Position numbers and translations under genes: made by a program. Under the pieces are notes generated by a model. It ran no database searches. It was not told the origin of the DNA and worked only from the letters and a program-made list of their open reading frames with translations. From NCBI GenBank assembly GCA_001466705.2, contig LATX02000133.1, positions 496,001 to 560,000 of the forward strand: a stretch of 64,000 nucleotides of DNA, in the 5' to 3' direction. Numbering within the stretch: position 1 is the first letter of the stretch; each line of letters begins with the position of its first letter. Positions 33,262 to 45,202 of the stretch are shown in pieces. This DNA comes from Moniliophthora roreri (Eukaryota; Basidiomycota; Agaricomycetes; Agaricales; Marasmiaceae).

Positions 33262-34694
33262 TCAGATGACATACATATAAGATAGCTCGAGCATAACCTT
33301 CACGATCCTTCGACGCGTGACAGTAGTTTGCTTCACCGTCAAGATTTTCTGCTTTCTTTTCTTTGGCTCCGACAGCACTTCGTCGTCCTCTAATGGCGTC
33401 AAGTCACTTTCCTCGGCCTCTTCTGCGTCTGTTTTGGATCTCGAGCGACGACCTCTCTTTCCCAGAGGCTTGATGTCCGGCGGCATATGTTGGAGTTCCG
33501 AAACATAAGCAGAAGTTCGACCGCCGACGGTGACCCATTGTATTGTTGCCAGTGTACCATCAGGCTGCACGGAGTTGCGGTAGCAATCAGAGACGAAATA
33601 ACGAGAAATAGGTACCAATTTTAGTCCATCGCCACCTTTGCTTTTACCCTTTCCTTTACCCTGGAATAACACTTCAGTTTCCGATGTAAACGGAGATTTC
33701 AGCTACTCACCCAACGATGCTTGAAGAGCCAATTCTCTGGGAATTTGGAGTCATCAGCATCTACAGCAATAGCTGTCTGACACACATTCTGCATGTGTTG
33801 ATGTAGAGAAGTCAGTTGCTCCATAGAAAGAGTGTTGGATCTCTGTTCGGGATGAACTCGAGAATGGTAAAGGATCTCATCTGTTTTCAGTTGAAGTCAT
33901 GAACAGAGCACGTCACAGTCGAGGAGACGAGAAGATGTAGTAATTACCTGCTACCCAGTTCCCTATACCAGCACTGAACGATTGGTCGAGTAGAAGGGCC
34001 TTGATTGGGCAAGAACGTTTAAGGACTAGTTCTGAAAAGTCATCGAGCTTGGGCATGCTTAAGATAGGATCGAATCCGAGTTCGGAAATCGGCGGTTCTG
34101 TGGCAGGGGAGTTGCGCAAGCGTATACGACCAAGCCTCCGAGCATCTAGGAATGCAATCTCCGTTGTGGTATCTGTTTCTTCATCGAGAAGATGCAGGGT
34201 GAACTTGATGGTTGACATTCATCATTTATACTTGGCTCCGAGACAGATTTCATAATATACTGACCTTCATAAAACGAGGAGGCCAATCGGTGGAAGCTTT
34301 TCTTGGGGTCTCTTTGTAGTACATGGCAAGCTCGCCTCTAACTTGGAGCATGCCTGTCATACCGAAATGGAGAACTGGCATCCTACCAGTACCATCGAGC
34401 TCGATATAGAAAATCTTGCCATATCTTTTGACATCCGTGATTTGTCGACCTGTGAGCTCTGCGGTCTGATAGAAATGGGTCAATACGTTCAAAAATCAAG
34501 AAAGTGACTCACAAACTCTTCAGCCGTGATGTCGGAGAATACGATAGTGTCTTCAGTAGCTTCGACTCGTTGGATCTTCTTCCCTAGGCCAACATGTTTG
34601 ATGAGCTTCGCTGCTCTTTCTACCTCTTTAGAGCTTGTCAGATCTGATTTTCAGCATGGTAACAGCCTCCGTACAAACCAGGTAGCTCGGGCAT
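33262..34694 (-). CDS. formamidopyrimidine-DNA glycosylase (Fpg/MMH type)
   Basis: Seven exons in transcription order: 34694-34679, 34625-34513, 34465-34265, 34203-33948, 33880-33711, 33660-33616 and 33564-33262, giving 367 aa. The protein begins MPELPEVE: after Met removal, Pro is the Schiff-base nucleophile and Glu the helper. 'VKRYGKIFY' supplies the conserved Lys (about 60), and 'LHFGMTGMLQVRG' follows. The helix-two-turn-helix region is 'QSFSAGIGNWVADEILYHSRVHPEQ'. No zinc finger is present; instead there is a basic tail (GKGKGKSKGG, KRGRRSRSK), as in plant and fungal members. It removes oxidised purines or their products and nicks the strand in base-excision repair. Exon 1 is 16 nt. It is divergent to the SH3-TBC gene. 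Confidence 0.92.
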
Positions 34695-35026
34695 GGTGGC
34701 GGTTAACTTTGAGTTTCGGGCCGAAGACCTTCCCACGCAGCACTCGATGACATGTAATTTTCGATTTTGAAAACATACTGACCCTCCTGTCGCTCATTCA
34801 CAAGATCTCCTCTCTTCCACCTACCATATCTTCCTTTTTTACTCCCTTATTTTCGTTCTCCACGTTCATTCCTTCTCTTTGCTCGGCTAAGGACGCTCAA
34901 AGGCTCCTGCTCCATTTCGACAGGATCAAGGCGTATAACAGCACATTCCGGTGGCGGCGCTAGTTTTTCTTGAGGTCAACGGCACGTTTCTTGATCAGGA
35001 TAGTTGTGGATCGAAGAGCTGCGTCT
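34695..35026. promoter_or_regulatory. shared promoter region of Fpg and SH3-TBC genes
   Basis: These 332 bp separate two divergent starts. They contain a long pyrimidine-rich tract on the plus strand (about 34785-34880, 'CTCCTGTCGCTCATTC', 'CTCCTCTCTTCC', 'TTCTCCACG'), as fungal core promoters often do. No TATA box is obvious. Confidence 0.4.
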
Positions 35027-38000
35027 ATGGATGCAGCAGAGCTTACAAGATGGACGCGGTTTGCGGCGAAGGGTGGTATTGGGAAATGTACAGCAATTCA
35101 GGATTGCGTTGCAGAAGGAGAAGAGGATTTAATGTTTCTGAAGGACGACGAGATTGTTGTGTTGATGCAGATACCGAATCTTGAGGATGTTTACTTGGTG
35201 AGTGTACAGAACCTTGTCTCAATTTGGGCTGAAATTTATCATTTCTGTAGGGCTACTGCGAAGGAGTAGTCGGGCGATTTCAAGGCTTTGCCGTTCGGTT
35301 TCATTCGAAACTAAAGAAGCCAGTCATGACTAAACGGTCGTCGGTGGTGCAAGCCAAGCCACCAACACCTAGTGCCGTGTCTCCTGTAACGCCTCCGATA
35401 ATCTCTCCATCGTCCTCGTCTGACGCCTCGGGGTCATATACCCCCATGCTGGCCAAGTCAGTCAGCCCCGTCAGTTCTCCGCCGCCTGTGCAAGTTTATC
35501 AGCCCTCTTCGAGGCGTGGCTCGCAAAGAGCATCAAATGCGTCGTCAGCAGGTACTTTTGGGCAGAACAATCCTTACACCACCGATGAAGAGTCATTAGA
35601 CAAAGAAACGCATCGGTCGTTTGCTAGCACTTCTACGCACTCATATCGTTCAACCTCCTACATGAGTGATTATGCCTCACCAACTTCACCGGACACCAAG
35701 AACTTCATATTCCATTCTGGTGCCTCCTTTTCTTCATCACCACCACCCATCTCGTCATCGCCATCCGCTGTAAACACTTCTCCACGAGATTCAGCCCGTT
35801 CGGGTACATCACCCATACAGTCATCATCGATACCTCACAACAGATCAACATCAAAACTCCCCAGTATGCTGGAGCGTATGTCTTCAGTCGACTCTCGTAT
35901 GAACGCGAGTGACGTGCCGGACGAGTGGGTGAGACAAGAAGTGGGAGCACTATTAGCTGAAAAGGCAGTTGAAGAGGAGGTGGAGACAGACCGTACTCAG
36001 AAAACACGGCGTGTATCTCGTGCATCATCTCATTTCGGATACGGCGGTTCATCTGATGAAGAAGAGTCAGTGTTGGGCGGCCGACGGTTCTCCACGACAT
36101 CTGGGGCTTCAGATGATGGTCAAGTTGGAATCGGTCTCTCATTGATGAGTGCCTTGGCCGGGAGTGATTCTGACTCTGATGATGATGAACACGGCATTCT
36201 TGGCCGAGGAAGGAATGGTGCAGACTCCTCGGACGACGATGAGGACAAGACCGTCGAAGGTGGCCACCACATGGCCACCAGTAACTCACCAGTTGTTGCC
36301 CTGCAAAAATCTGGTATTCACCACACACAACGCCCTTCTGCAGACAGCTCCATGAGAAGCGACGAATCCGGATCTGCGGAAACTATCAATGCCCATGGTA
36401 TACCCATGCTTGCGAAAGAGTCTGATAACGTATCGTCGACGACCTCTTCCGTAGCGGTACCGCCTCGTAAAGACTCCCTGGGTTTCCGTATCGATACTTC
36501 CAAACAGTCGAACCTCTCCATTTCCTCTACCTCATCTCATCATCTCCCGCCTCCTTCACCATCACATTCCGAGAGCAGCTTTGATCACAACTATTCCCCG
36601 CATTCCCCGCATCCATCAGAAGGAGACGAATGGGAAGGTGCATCAGATATCTATGATAACTACCGATATTCAAGGCATTCGAGGTACTCGCGTTATTCAA
36701 TAAACTCAGTCCATAGTACCAAAGTAAGTCTTCCTGCATTTATTATTACAGCTCCGCTCATAGATGCGCAGAGTCACAGGCAATTGCCATCCACATCGAC
36801 GATGCCTGTTTGGCAAGGCGGCGCGATGGGGTCTCCGACAGGGAGTTCGTTCCCACCCCCAGGTGCACTCGGGACACTCGGGACACCTGGCAGCCAGCTT
36901 GCTGGAGGCAGTTATGGGCCGGGCGGTGGCGGATATTTCTCTGCTGCAGACACTGGTGACCAGAGTCCTCTTAGTAAGCCTGTGGGGAAAGAAGCAGAGG
37001 ACTCACCCATCGATCCCAGTGTTCCATCATCGACGACATCCTCGACGTTTGATGCCTCTACATCTGAAGCTAGTGCACCTCGTCAGCCGCGCGCAAATTT
37101 TGGAGCCTTTGGAGCATTTCCCGGCGGTATCATGATCTCTACAACAACAACAACGGTTGTTGAGCACGAAGAGGATGCCCCATCATCAGCAGCTGTGAAG
37201 CAGGATAAACCACAACGCGCAATGTCTGTGGCATCTACGGTGGACTCACATTATTCTCATGACTCTGAATCGCATTACTCCCCCGACGATGGTTATTCTC
37301 TATCGTCGCCCGCACGTGGATATCTCACTGCTGATGGAGAGGATTCACCATTTCCGTCAGGCTTCTCAGCTGTATCCGGCCTCTCGGTTTCGCCAGCATC
37401 CGCTTCACCATCAACCGAAGAACACATGTATGCTTACACAAAACCATCCCATTTGTCCATGCTGGAAGCGAATGCTGCTTCATTCCTGAGCCCGGAAAAC
37501 GCCAAATTCTGGGAGACGACGGAGAAGTTAAACATTATGAAAAGTCCTCCGGGTCAAGAGAACTCCCCTGAAGGGTCGACAGAGAAGCCCCCCGTATCTG
37601 CCGCCGGTTCATCTTCTACAGACGCCACGGGTGAGCAGGTTGAAGAATCGATTGTTATCGTCTCCCCAGATGAGAAAGTCATAACACCACCCGGCAAACA
37701 CGCGACCTTAGCGCCTGAGAGTTCACTTCCACCTGCAAGGGAACGTGAACCGAAAGGCAGACCAGCGCCTTTAAACCTTCTTTCTACGGCTTCCACCGAA
37801 ATCACTGGGGCGTCCCCTCTGTTACACACTAGATGGGGAAGTCCAGTTAGCTCGACCGGGATAAGCTCGGGGAGTGTCAGTGTGTACGATGAAAGAAGTA
37901 GCGTCGGCAGTGCATTCCCTGCTGGAATACATAATTCTGGTGCAGCCGAATCAAATGTTGGTTCTGGAGGTCTTCTAAGTCCAGGCTTAAGCTCAAGCGA

Positions 38001-41000
38001 GATAGGCCACGGTAGTCGGGGAGCTCGTGGGATGGCTAGTGCTCTAAGAGAGCGACTGGAAACCGATCAGCCAAAATCACCCTTTAGCCCGTCTTTTGAT
38101 ACAGGAAAAATCAAAGCGGATGATGCGCATATGCCTCTTGTGGTCGAGGATGACGAAGAACTGCCGTCTCATGCCAGAAATGCTTCTAAAGACTTTGATG
38201 GAGAAGGTGATGCTACAATGGAGACTGACAGCGGTGAAAAAGACACGAGTATGACTTCTGATGGAACATACGCGACACGAGTTCTGGATGATTTGCAAGA
38301 CCAGTCAATCGTGGAGTCACCTGGACAGAAGACCGGCCTGAGTGGATTAGCCAAATTAGTCATTACATCGGACGAGGCGATCAAGGAAAGCAGGAGCCAC
38401 ACACCTTCCCCGGCTTCGCTCGTTGTCCAGGATTCGCCGCCGTCCAAGGATGTAGGACCATCACCGATGTCTGCAGGTCCTCCGCCCTCACCTTCGGCTT
38501 TCCCCATTCCACCAACTCATCATGGCGAATTGTCGGTACCAAGTGTCAGCCTTCCACAAGTGAATCCAGCTCAGGCACATCTCCGTCCCAACGTCGTCGG
38601 TGATGGCGAACGTCGTAGTCTGTTCCTTCCTCATCCGAATGCACCAAAGGCACCTACAGAGAACGGAATTGGACCCATGGGCCCACTATATCAAGGTGGT
38701 AATAGTCCTCAACAATCTGTCTTCAATCTAAATCAATCCGCATCACATCGGATAGATCCCAAAAAGTTAGCATTGCATGCTATTCGTCTTGCATTAGCTG
38801 CACCACCACCGCCTCAGCCCATTCACCCTCTACCCTCTTCCATGCCCATCCGAGGTAAAGACGGAAAACCTGCACCTGCACCACCTCCTCCACCGCCATC
38901 TCGAGGCCCAACTATCTATGCGCGGGTTGACGTGGATTTAGCGAGCGCGAGTGGACCTGTACCCATTACTTTCGGTATTGAGCCTATGGGTCCACCGCCA
39001 CTTCCTGCAATGCCACCACTCCCGGAAACCTCCACTATTCCACAAGGGCCGTCTCAATCCCACGGATCTCCGTCTTTACACGTCACTGTCCCGATGTCAA
39101 GAGCCACACCGTCGCCTCTGAGAGTCGGGTCGCCTGCAGTGCCAGAGGTTCAACGGCAAACATCGGCAATGAAGGACATTGGGTTGGGTGTGCCTCGCTC
39201 GCCTTTGGCCCCACCATCTCCTCTCAAAGATGTCCCCTTCTTCGACGAAGGTGGAAGATCATCACCTCAAGTGAAGCGATCGGTGTCGGCATCACCTCAT
39301 GTACCCGTTAATGAGCCTTCAGGAATGAGATCGAGTAGCGATGCACTGAAGCGCAACGTTACTACATCGGCTTCTATTCCTACATCGAGCTCAACCAGAT
39401 CGCTTCCTATGAGAGGGTCAGGCGAGCTTTCCGTTTCTCGCCCATTCTTAAGGACCACTGAAGGAGATGATGGACTGCCCACATCCAATACTCAAGCGAA
39501 CAGTAACACGTCTTTGCCAATCCCAAGGGAGAATTTCATGCCTACTGTTGGTGCTATGAGACCTCGGTCAAGAAGTTTTTCCGCATTCAACTCTCCACCG
39601 GTCAAAGATTCACGGGGCGGGTTTAGGTATAGTGTGTTCAGATTTTCTTTCCTCTGTCAGCCACTCACTCACCTTCCTCAGAGATGATACAGGATCTCCT
39701 ACCACGCCGCGCCCGGGCTTCTCAACCTCCACAGGATCCTCATCGTCATTGAGGAATGTGACGTCACCACCTTTAGCCAGTTCATCTAGCTTCGATTCTT
39801 CATCACAACCTCATCTTTCGAAATCTGGATCAATCTCAAAATTTCATGGATCCCATATTCCGTCCCCCTTATCTCTTCAGCATAATAGTAGGACCGGCTC
39901 AATTGGTATGAAACCTCCATTAAGCCCGCTTGCTTCTGCGTCTTCGTCTACTTTCTCTCATCAAAATCCGTCAAGCCCACGTACCAATTCTACGGTACCT
40001 CCATCTCCCGTATCATCTACTCGATCTAGTTCTCAACTTCGTAAGGCGACATCGATGGCTTCGTTCCCAAGTACTCGAAGCTCGAGTGGTAATGCTGATT
40101 CATCACCTCCACCGTCACCTCTTACCTCCCGCATGTCAGGGAAACAGTCCTTCCAATCAATGGACGACGCTGCAGCTGCAGGTTCAAATTCTCACTCCCG
40201 CCAGTCGACGCTCGACACACCTCCCATTCTACCAGGTGCGGGTACACCAGCAGGAAGGATGTCTGATCCGGAAACGATGTCCATTCTCAGTTTTCGTTCG
40301 CAGGCAATTTCGCCACCGCCAATGGGCCACCATAACTCTCTTCGTTCAAAGTTATCATTGCCTAACATGCGGAGAGTACCCAGTCGGCATGATAGTGTCA
40401 GCTCTAGTGTATATCCTGTTCCTGAGAGCGAAACCGTCCAGGTCAAGGATATGGACTTTGAACTTGTGAAACCGAATCTGGCTTTCCTTGATGCGAATCC
40501 CAGGGCTAGTGAGGATTCTTCTGTCCTTGACCCAGCTAGCTCGCGTGGTGATACGGATTTGCCGGATCACCTCAGAGCAGATAGTCCTGCCATATCGATA
40601 TCCTCTTCAGTATCAAAAACTCCTGGAGGACTTGCTGCAGACTCTGCAGCACTGCGTGCTAGAGCATCCAGTAAAGCCTCTGATAACGAAGCATCGATGG
40701 AGTCGCATAGGCAGCGGGAGTTGAAATGGGTAACTATAATGTCAAATGTTCCTCCGTCACAGTCAAGGAAGAATAAAAAGGTCCGGAAGCTCATTGGAGA
40801 AGGTGTTCCATCCTCAGTGCGATACCTCGTCTGGTCTCATATGACGGATTGTAAAGCAAAAAATGTCCCTGGTGTTTACGCTTCCTTTGGGAAAAGAGCT
40901 CGCATCACTGCTTTCACAAACGTTGAAACGGACGTTAGAAAGTGTTTTGGGGAACACGAGTATCTGCAAACGAAGGAAGGCCCAGTCATGGCTTTGCTCC

Positions 41001-41780
41001 AAGCATATCTCACGATGGTTCCCGATGTTCCATACTCGACTGGTAAGTATATCACTGGTATTTCCAGCATGATCTCACCGATTCCTTTCAGGACTCACTC
41101 TCATTGCGGGTCACTTGTTACTGCTAGCCCCAGAGGAAGACGCATTCTGGATCTTTGTGTCAATGATGGATCCCGTACTTCGACCTTATTTCTCTCCCAA
41201 CTCTACCCAAATGGAAGTCGATGCAGCCTTGTTTAGTCGCGCACTCGAAGCCAATGATGCAGCCACGAGTAAAAAGCTACTTATGGACATGAGTATTAAT
41301 CCTACGCATATCTGCGCTCCCTGGTGCGTATGGAATGTGTCACGCTTCTTGTGACTCACTAATCCTCTTTTCTACAGGTTCTCCACATTGTTCGTTGGCT
41401 GCCTCCCATCCGATTATGTGAACAGAGTGTGGGATTTCTTCCTTTACGAAGGTATGTTTATTTCGCCGTGATCGTCTCTCACCCGCTGAAACTTCTTTAC
41501 AGGAATTCCGTTCCTTATTCGAGTTGGCCTCGCTATCATATATTGTTGTCGTCGTGCGCTTCTTGACGCGACCAGCGAAGAATTGGTCCTTCGCTATCTG
41601 AGACAACCTTCCCCGAACTGGCTCCCACCTTCAGCTGATGCCTTCATCAGTCTTACCCTATCTTTCAAGCTTAAAGACGATGACATCCGAAAGCAGCGAA
41701 TTAAAATGGAGGCTCAAGTCAAGCGACAGGTTCAACAAGCTCCTCGTTCGACAACCGGCGCAATATCTCTCCCACGTTAA
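35027..41780 (+). CDS. SH3-TBC domain protein (Rab-GAP family)
   Basis: Exons are 35027-35197, 35251-39626, 39682-41042, 41092-41323, 41378-41451 and 41503-41780, giving 2163 aa. An N-terminal SH3 domain (about 20-75) reads 'IQDCVAEGEEDLMFLKDDEIVVL', 'YLGYCEGVVGRF'. Next comes a disordered Ser/Pro-rich middle of about 1750 residues with poly-Pro (PAPPPPPPSRGP). The C-terminal TBC domain (about 1870-2120) reads 'NKKVRKLIGEGVPSSVRYLVW', 'PVMALLQAYLTMVPDVPYSTG', 'LLLLAPEEDAFWIFVSMMD', 'WDFFLYEGIPFLIRVGLAII'. TBC proteins normally stimulate Rab GTP hydrolysis with an Arg and a Gln finger. Here those places hold Lys1936 and Thr1969. An adaptor role in polarity or trafficking is inference. An upstream exon is possible, but the SH3 fold is complete from this ATG. 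Confidence 0.88.
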
Positions 41781-43442
41781 TCTAGTCAAGTAGTAGGTTG
41801 ATCTACTTCGATGTCCGTATCTTCCCTTCTTCCTAATTAGGCATTTACATTTAACCGGGTAGATTACTTTATTGTCATGCAGTGTCTCATATGGTTATTC
41901 CCTCTTTCCCCGTCGTTCACTTACGCACATCATCATTTGTATCTCTGTATCCATTTCAGCGTAGCACATCTACATCACTGTTCATATTGGTTGTCCTTTA
42001 TGTTTTCAAAGAGCTTTCGTTCCACGCAATGCCCCATGCTTGATTGACGGCAAGTGCATCCTGTAAATGATAGTTGAACGATGCGTGAACGAGTTACGGG
42101 TCATAAATCTGACCATTTCTGTTAGAGATCCCGAACTTCACAAGCTTCCCGAACTTTTTAGAGTTCTGAAATTCTGTACGTGGATGTAGATCGTCAAATT
42201 TGTGTTTCCCGTCGATGGAGGTTGCAATATGGGAAGACCAGCGAATCGGGTCGACATCAGAGAGACAAGTCAATATTATTACTCCAAATAAAATTTGTCT
42301 ACTGTGCAAAGAATAAATTTTTTTTCTGATCCGATTATTCCACGTCGAAGGTAATATATGTACCAGTCGTTTTATCTTGGACGTAGCGCATTAGGCGCCT
42401 ATTGATCATGCATCATGCATCATGAGTCACACACATATCCTCCAATTCATCGAGTTCGGGGTCTCCGACCTCGCTAACTATCAATGCTTAATCGTTCCAC
42501 AACCACGATTGCCCAAAGATCCTCGCGAAGTCACCCACCCTTAAAATCCCTCTTCTATTCCCCAGCCGTACGGATTCCAGCTTTTTGGTGCCGCTTGCAT
42601 CAGCAATTTGACCACTGGACATCTCCAGTTTTCCGCGACCTGACAACCTGCAAGATCTTCATAAATCGTAGTCCCCTCCAAGATTTGACTATTCCAAAGG
42701 TATATTAAAGGACTGTTCTCAATGATCTAAGGAATGCTTGACCTTGAGCATGCAGCAGAGCGTCAACAATGCCTGGACCGGAAATCCGACGTCAAAGTGC
42801 GCTTTTGCTTGTGGGCAACGTCGTAGGAAGATGGTCAATGTTTACAAGTCCAGTCGCAAGTTGTTTCCAGACGTCTCCTTGGTGATGCCCTTCGGAATCA
42901 GAAGTAGCTGCAGCAGGACATATCCTCCAAGGCGAAGAGCAGAAGAATACCGGGAGGAAATGATGGAAACGATGCTCGCGGTATCGTCTGAGAAGTTGGA
43001 GAAAAAAGAGGATGCTCTTAATAAGACTCAAAGACTCTTAGCCGAAGGACCTGGGTTGCGGAGCGGAGGAAGTAGTTGTCGACCATCCGGAGATTCCTAT
43101 CTGGTAGCGGATAAGCTTGTCGAGTGACTCGCTCGAGCTGACGAAGAATGGTTGAAGAACGGTTGAAGAACAGGAACCAAAGTATCGCGCTGTCTCAAGC
43201 AATATCCTACTGCAGTACGTCCATCTAGTCTACCTGATATGAAACACCTTCTCAAATAATTCCGCACGTTACGTAGTACATCCGGCGCAGCAACCAATTA
43301 CATCGCTGGTATTGTTTCCCGAGCGGCTTTTCATCCGCCTGCTTCAATTGGTTCACCTGGACATCCGAAAACTATTTAATCTAATTTGCATCTGGGGACT
43401 GGGACTACACATCGCCAGCTTTACACCTTCAATTTCCTCAAC
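41781..43442. other. intergenic, unresolved coding debris
   Basis: About 1.7 kb. After the TBC gene's 3' region, 'CATGCATCAT' units repeat at 42406-42425. A plus-strand frame at 42738-43127 has a charged coiled-coil-like stretch ('AEEYREEMMETMLAVSSEKLE') that could be the N-terminal coil of another dead F-box gene, but no F-box follows. I do not call a gene. Confidence 0.35.
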
Positions 43443-44460
43443 ATGAAGACATGGTTGCCAGCAATATTCCTCCTGGTGGGTCCGTCAATGGCTGTAAGTA
43501 GCATCAACATCCCGACGGACTCTCTTCTTACTGAGATCTCTTCAGAACATGCTACAGACCCGACAGGACAAGGAGAGCACTCTGACGACCGACACGCAAT
43601 GTTTCACAGTGGGTAGAGCTTTCCTGTGCAAACTTTGGCATCAGTTTGACTCTTGACAGTACATGTGCATCAATGGGACCATAGACGGGTCGGTTGAACG
43701 ATGTCAGGATACCCTACATATTATGGTCGTATTTCTCGCAGTACTTATACTGTGATATCAGATGTCCTTTCGAGCACTGGACAACAGACACCTGGTTGGA
43801 TGGCCATGTAAGTTGCCTTAATACTCGTCCACCTTCCAGCATATTCAGAATGCGATCCATTCAGCGGGTTCGGAACGAGCATGACCAACAGCCCAATGGT
43901 GGTATTGTGGTCCAACTCGGATGGATCGATCACGCTATCCCAGCGCCAAGCAACGGAACGCACCATGCCTACTATAGTTGACAATCCTCCAAGGGTTGCA
44001 GTTGTCGAAAATAGTCTTAGCGCAGTGAGAATGATTTTTAATCCAATGTATAGCTAATTCACTAATGCGTTAGTAGACCTCTGGCGACAAGATACAATAC
44101 GCTTTTACCATCCCTGTCAGTTCTCATATTTCCTTGTGTACTCGCTGACGTTCACCATCTTATACACAGTCCAGCGGAAACAGCAGCCCGAGCATTATCT
44201 GGGCTTTCAGTGACGCCAACCCTGGATCTTCAGCTAAAGACGCCAAAATTCATATACATATCGACAAGGGTACCACAAAGATGAACTTTGTGAAGGCAGC
44301 TGATGCTAACACTACTGGTGGTGGTGGATCACACCGGTTGGGCACTACTTCGACAAATACCACTTCTTCAGGGAGCAACGACAGTAGCACTTTGTTCCCT
44401 AGTAGTTGTGGGATATTGGCGTTCTCCACATTGGTTTGTGGGTTGTTGGTATTAATCTAG
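43443..44460 (+). CDS. secreted DOMON-domain protein, probably GPI-anchored
   Basis: Seven exons: 43443-43493, 43546-43608, 43660-43688, 43742-43807, 43865-44024, 44077-44115 and 44170-44460, giving 232 aa. A signal peptide (MKTWLPAIFLLVGPSMA) is followed by a DOMON/cytochrome-like domain: 'CINGTIDGTYTVISDVL', 'TPGWMAIGFGTSMTNSPMVV', 'SDGSITLSQRQA', 'MPTIVDNPPRVAVV' and 'IIWAFSDANPGS'. This is the fold of the haem-b domain of cellobiose dehydrogenase and of stand-alone DOMON proteins. A Ser/Thr/Asn linker and a hydrophobic C-terminus (CGILAFSTLVCGLLVLI) look like a GPI signal. It may carry electrons to extracellular oxidases. Exon 2's donor is my least certain junction (43609 or 43613). Confidence 0.8.
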
Positions 44461-44717
44461 TACCTGTCATTGGTCACCGGTCACCTTTGGTGAACAGCGT
44501 GACATGTGTAGATGAAAAAGCATTAGAATTGAGTGTAAATATCAAATTCCCCCCCTTGCGGGAGATAGGTAGAACTCGTGAACAGGAGGGCGTCCGGGAA
44601 TCTAGGAGAACGGGCCGAGTCGGTTGAGTCAGTGCGAGTCAGTGCGATTAGGTCGAGTTAGTGCGAGTCCATCAATTTTGCGTGGGTGAGTCGGGTCACG
44701 GGAGGGCGAGTCGTGCA
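44461..44717 (+). repeat. GAGTC/GCGAGT-rich repeat patch beside the MITE-like element
   Basis: About 44610-44717 is crowded with imperfect direct repeats: 'CGAGTCGG', 'GAGTCAGTGCGAGTCAGTGC' (44627-44646), 'GTCGAGTTAGTGCGAGTC', 'GTGAGTCGGGT', 'GCGAGTCGTGC'. The nearest words on the far side of the element are inverted forms (GACTCGTGC, CCGACTCGG). It may be a terminal or subterminal repeat of a larger element. Confidence 0.5.
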
Positions 44718-45202
44718 TAGGGTTGAGTGAAAAAGTCCCTCCGACTTTTCGACCTGGTAATTTACCATGGTCGCCCGGGGCCCCGCTTTTTGACCGGTAA
44801 TTTACAGTAAATTTCCCTTCCGCTCGCTACTGCTCGCAGTCTCCCCAAACGACAGATAACGACTATTTCATTCAAGAATATTCACAATTCCAATGTCAAG
44901 TACTACCCCTACCAAACCCCCATTGTGCGCGCGATATTGAATAATTGGAATCCACAACTGTTGGCAAGGAATCTGAGTTTGAGTTGGACTGGACTGTTGC
45001 TGGCTTATAAGTTATGTGCGACTCGGCGCGCCCTAAGAAATATCCGACGGTGAACGCATCGCTATCAGGTGACCACGTGACAAAGTAATTTACTCGACCT
45101 GTGCGACCCCAATCCGTGCCCATGTAAATTACTGTAAATTACTGTTATTTACCGGTAAAAAAGAGGATCGGTCAAAAACTACTACTTTTTCACTCAACCC
45201 TA
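44718..45202. mobile_element. 485-bp MITE-like element with 19-bp perfect TIRs
   Basis: The ends are a perfect inverted repeat, TAGGGTTGAGTGAAAAAGT (44718-44736) and its complement (45184-45202). Subterminal sequence on both sides is built from GTAAATTA/TAATTTAC words and small palindromes (TTTACCGGTAAA-like, about 45151-45160). No coding frame is present. It is flanked by an imperfect 10-bp direct repeat, GA(G/C)TCGTGCA, at 44708-44717 and 45206-45215, with 3 extra bases on the right. These are the marks of a non-autonomous DNA transposon. I cannot assign a superfamily. Confidence 0.7.

Noticed and set aside
35705..36328. 207-codon minus-strand frame within the SH3-TBC gene
   Set aside because: A shadow of the Ser/Pro-rich coding strand; His/Arg-rich composition is what the reverse complement of such codons gives.
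36724..36751. GTAAGT...TTACAG inside the long SH3-TBC exon, looking like an intron
   Set aside because: It is only 28 nt, not a multiple of three, and removing it would break an otherwise continuous frame.
42738..43127. Charged coiled-coil-like frame as a gene
   Set aside because: No start context, no F-box or other domain after it, and no splice pattern extends it.
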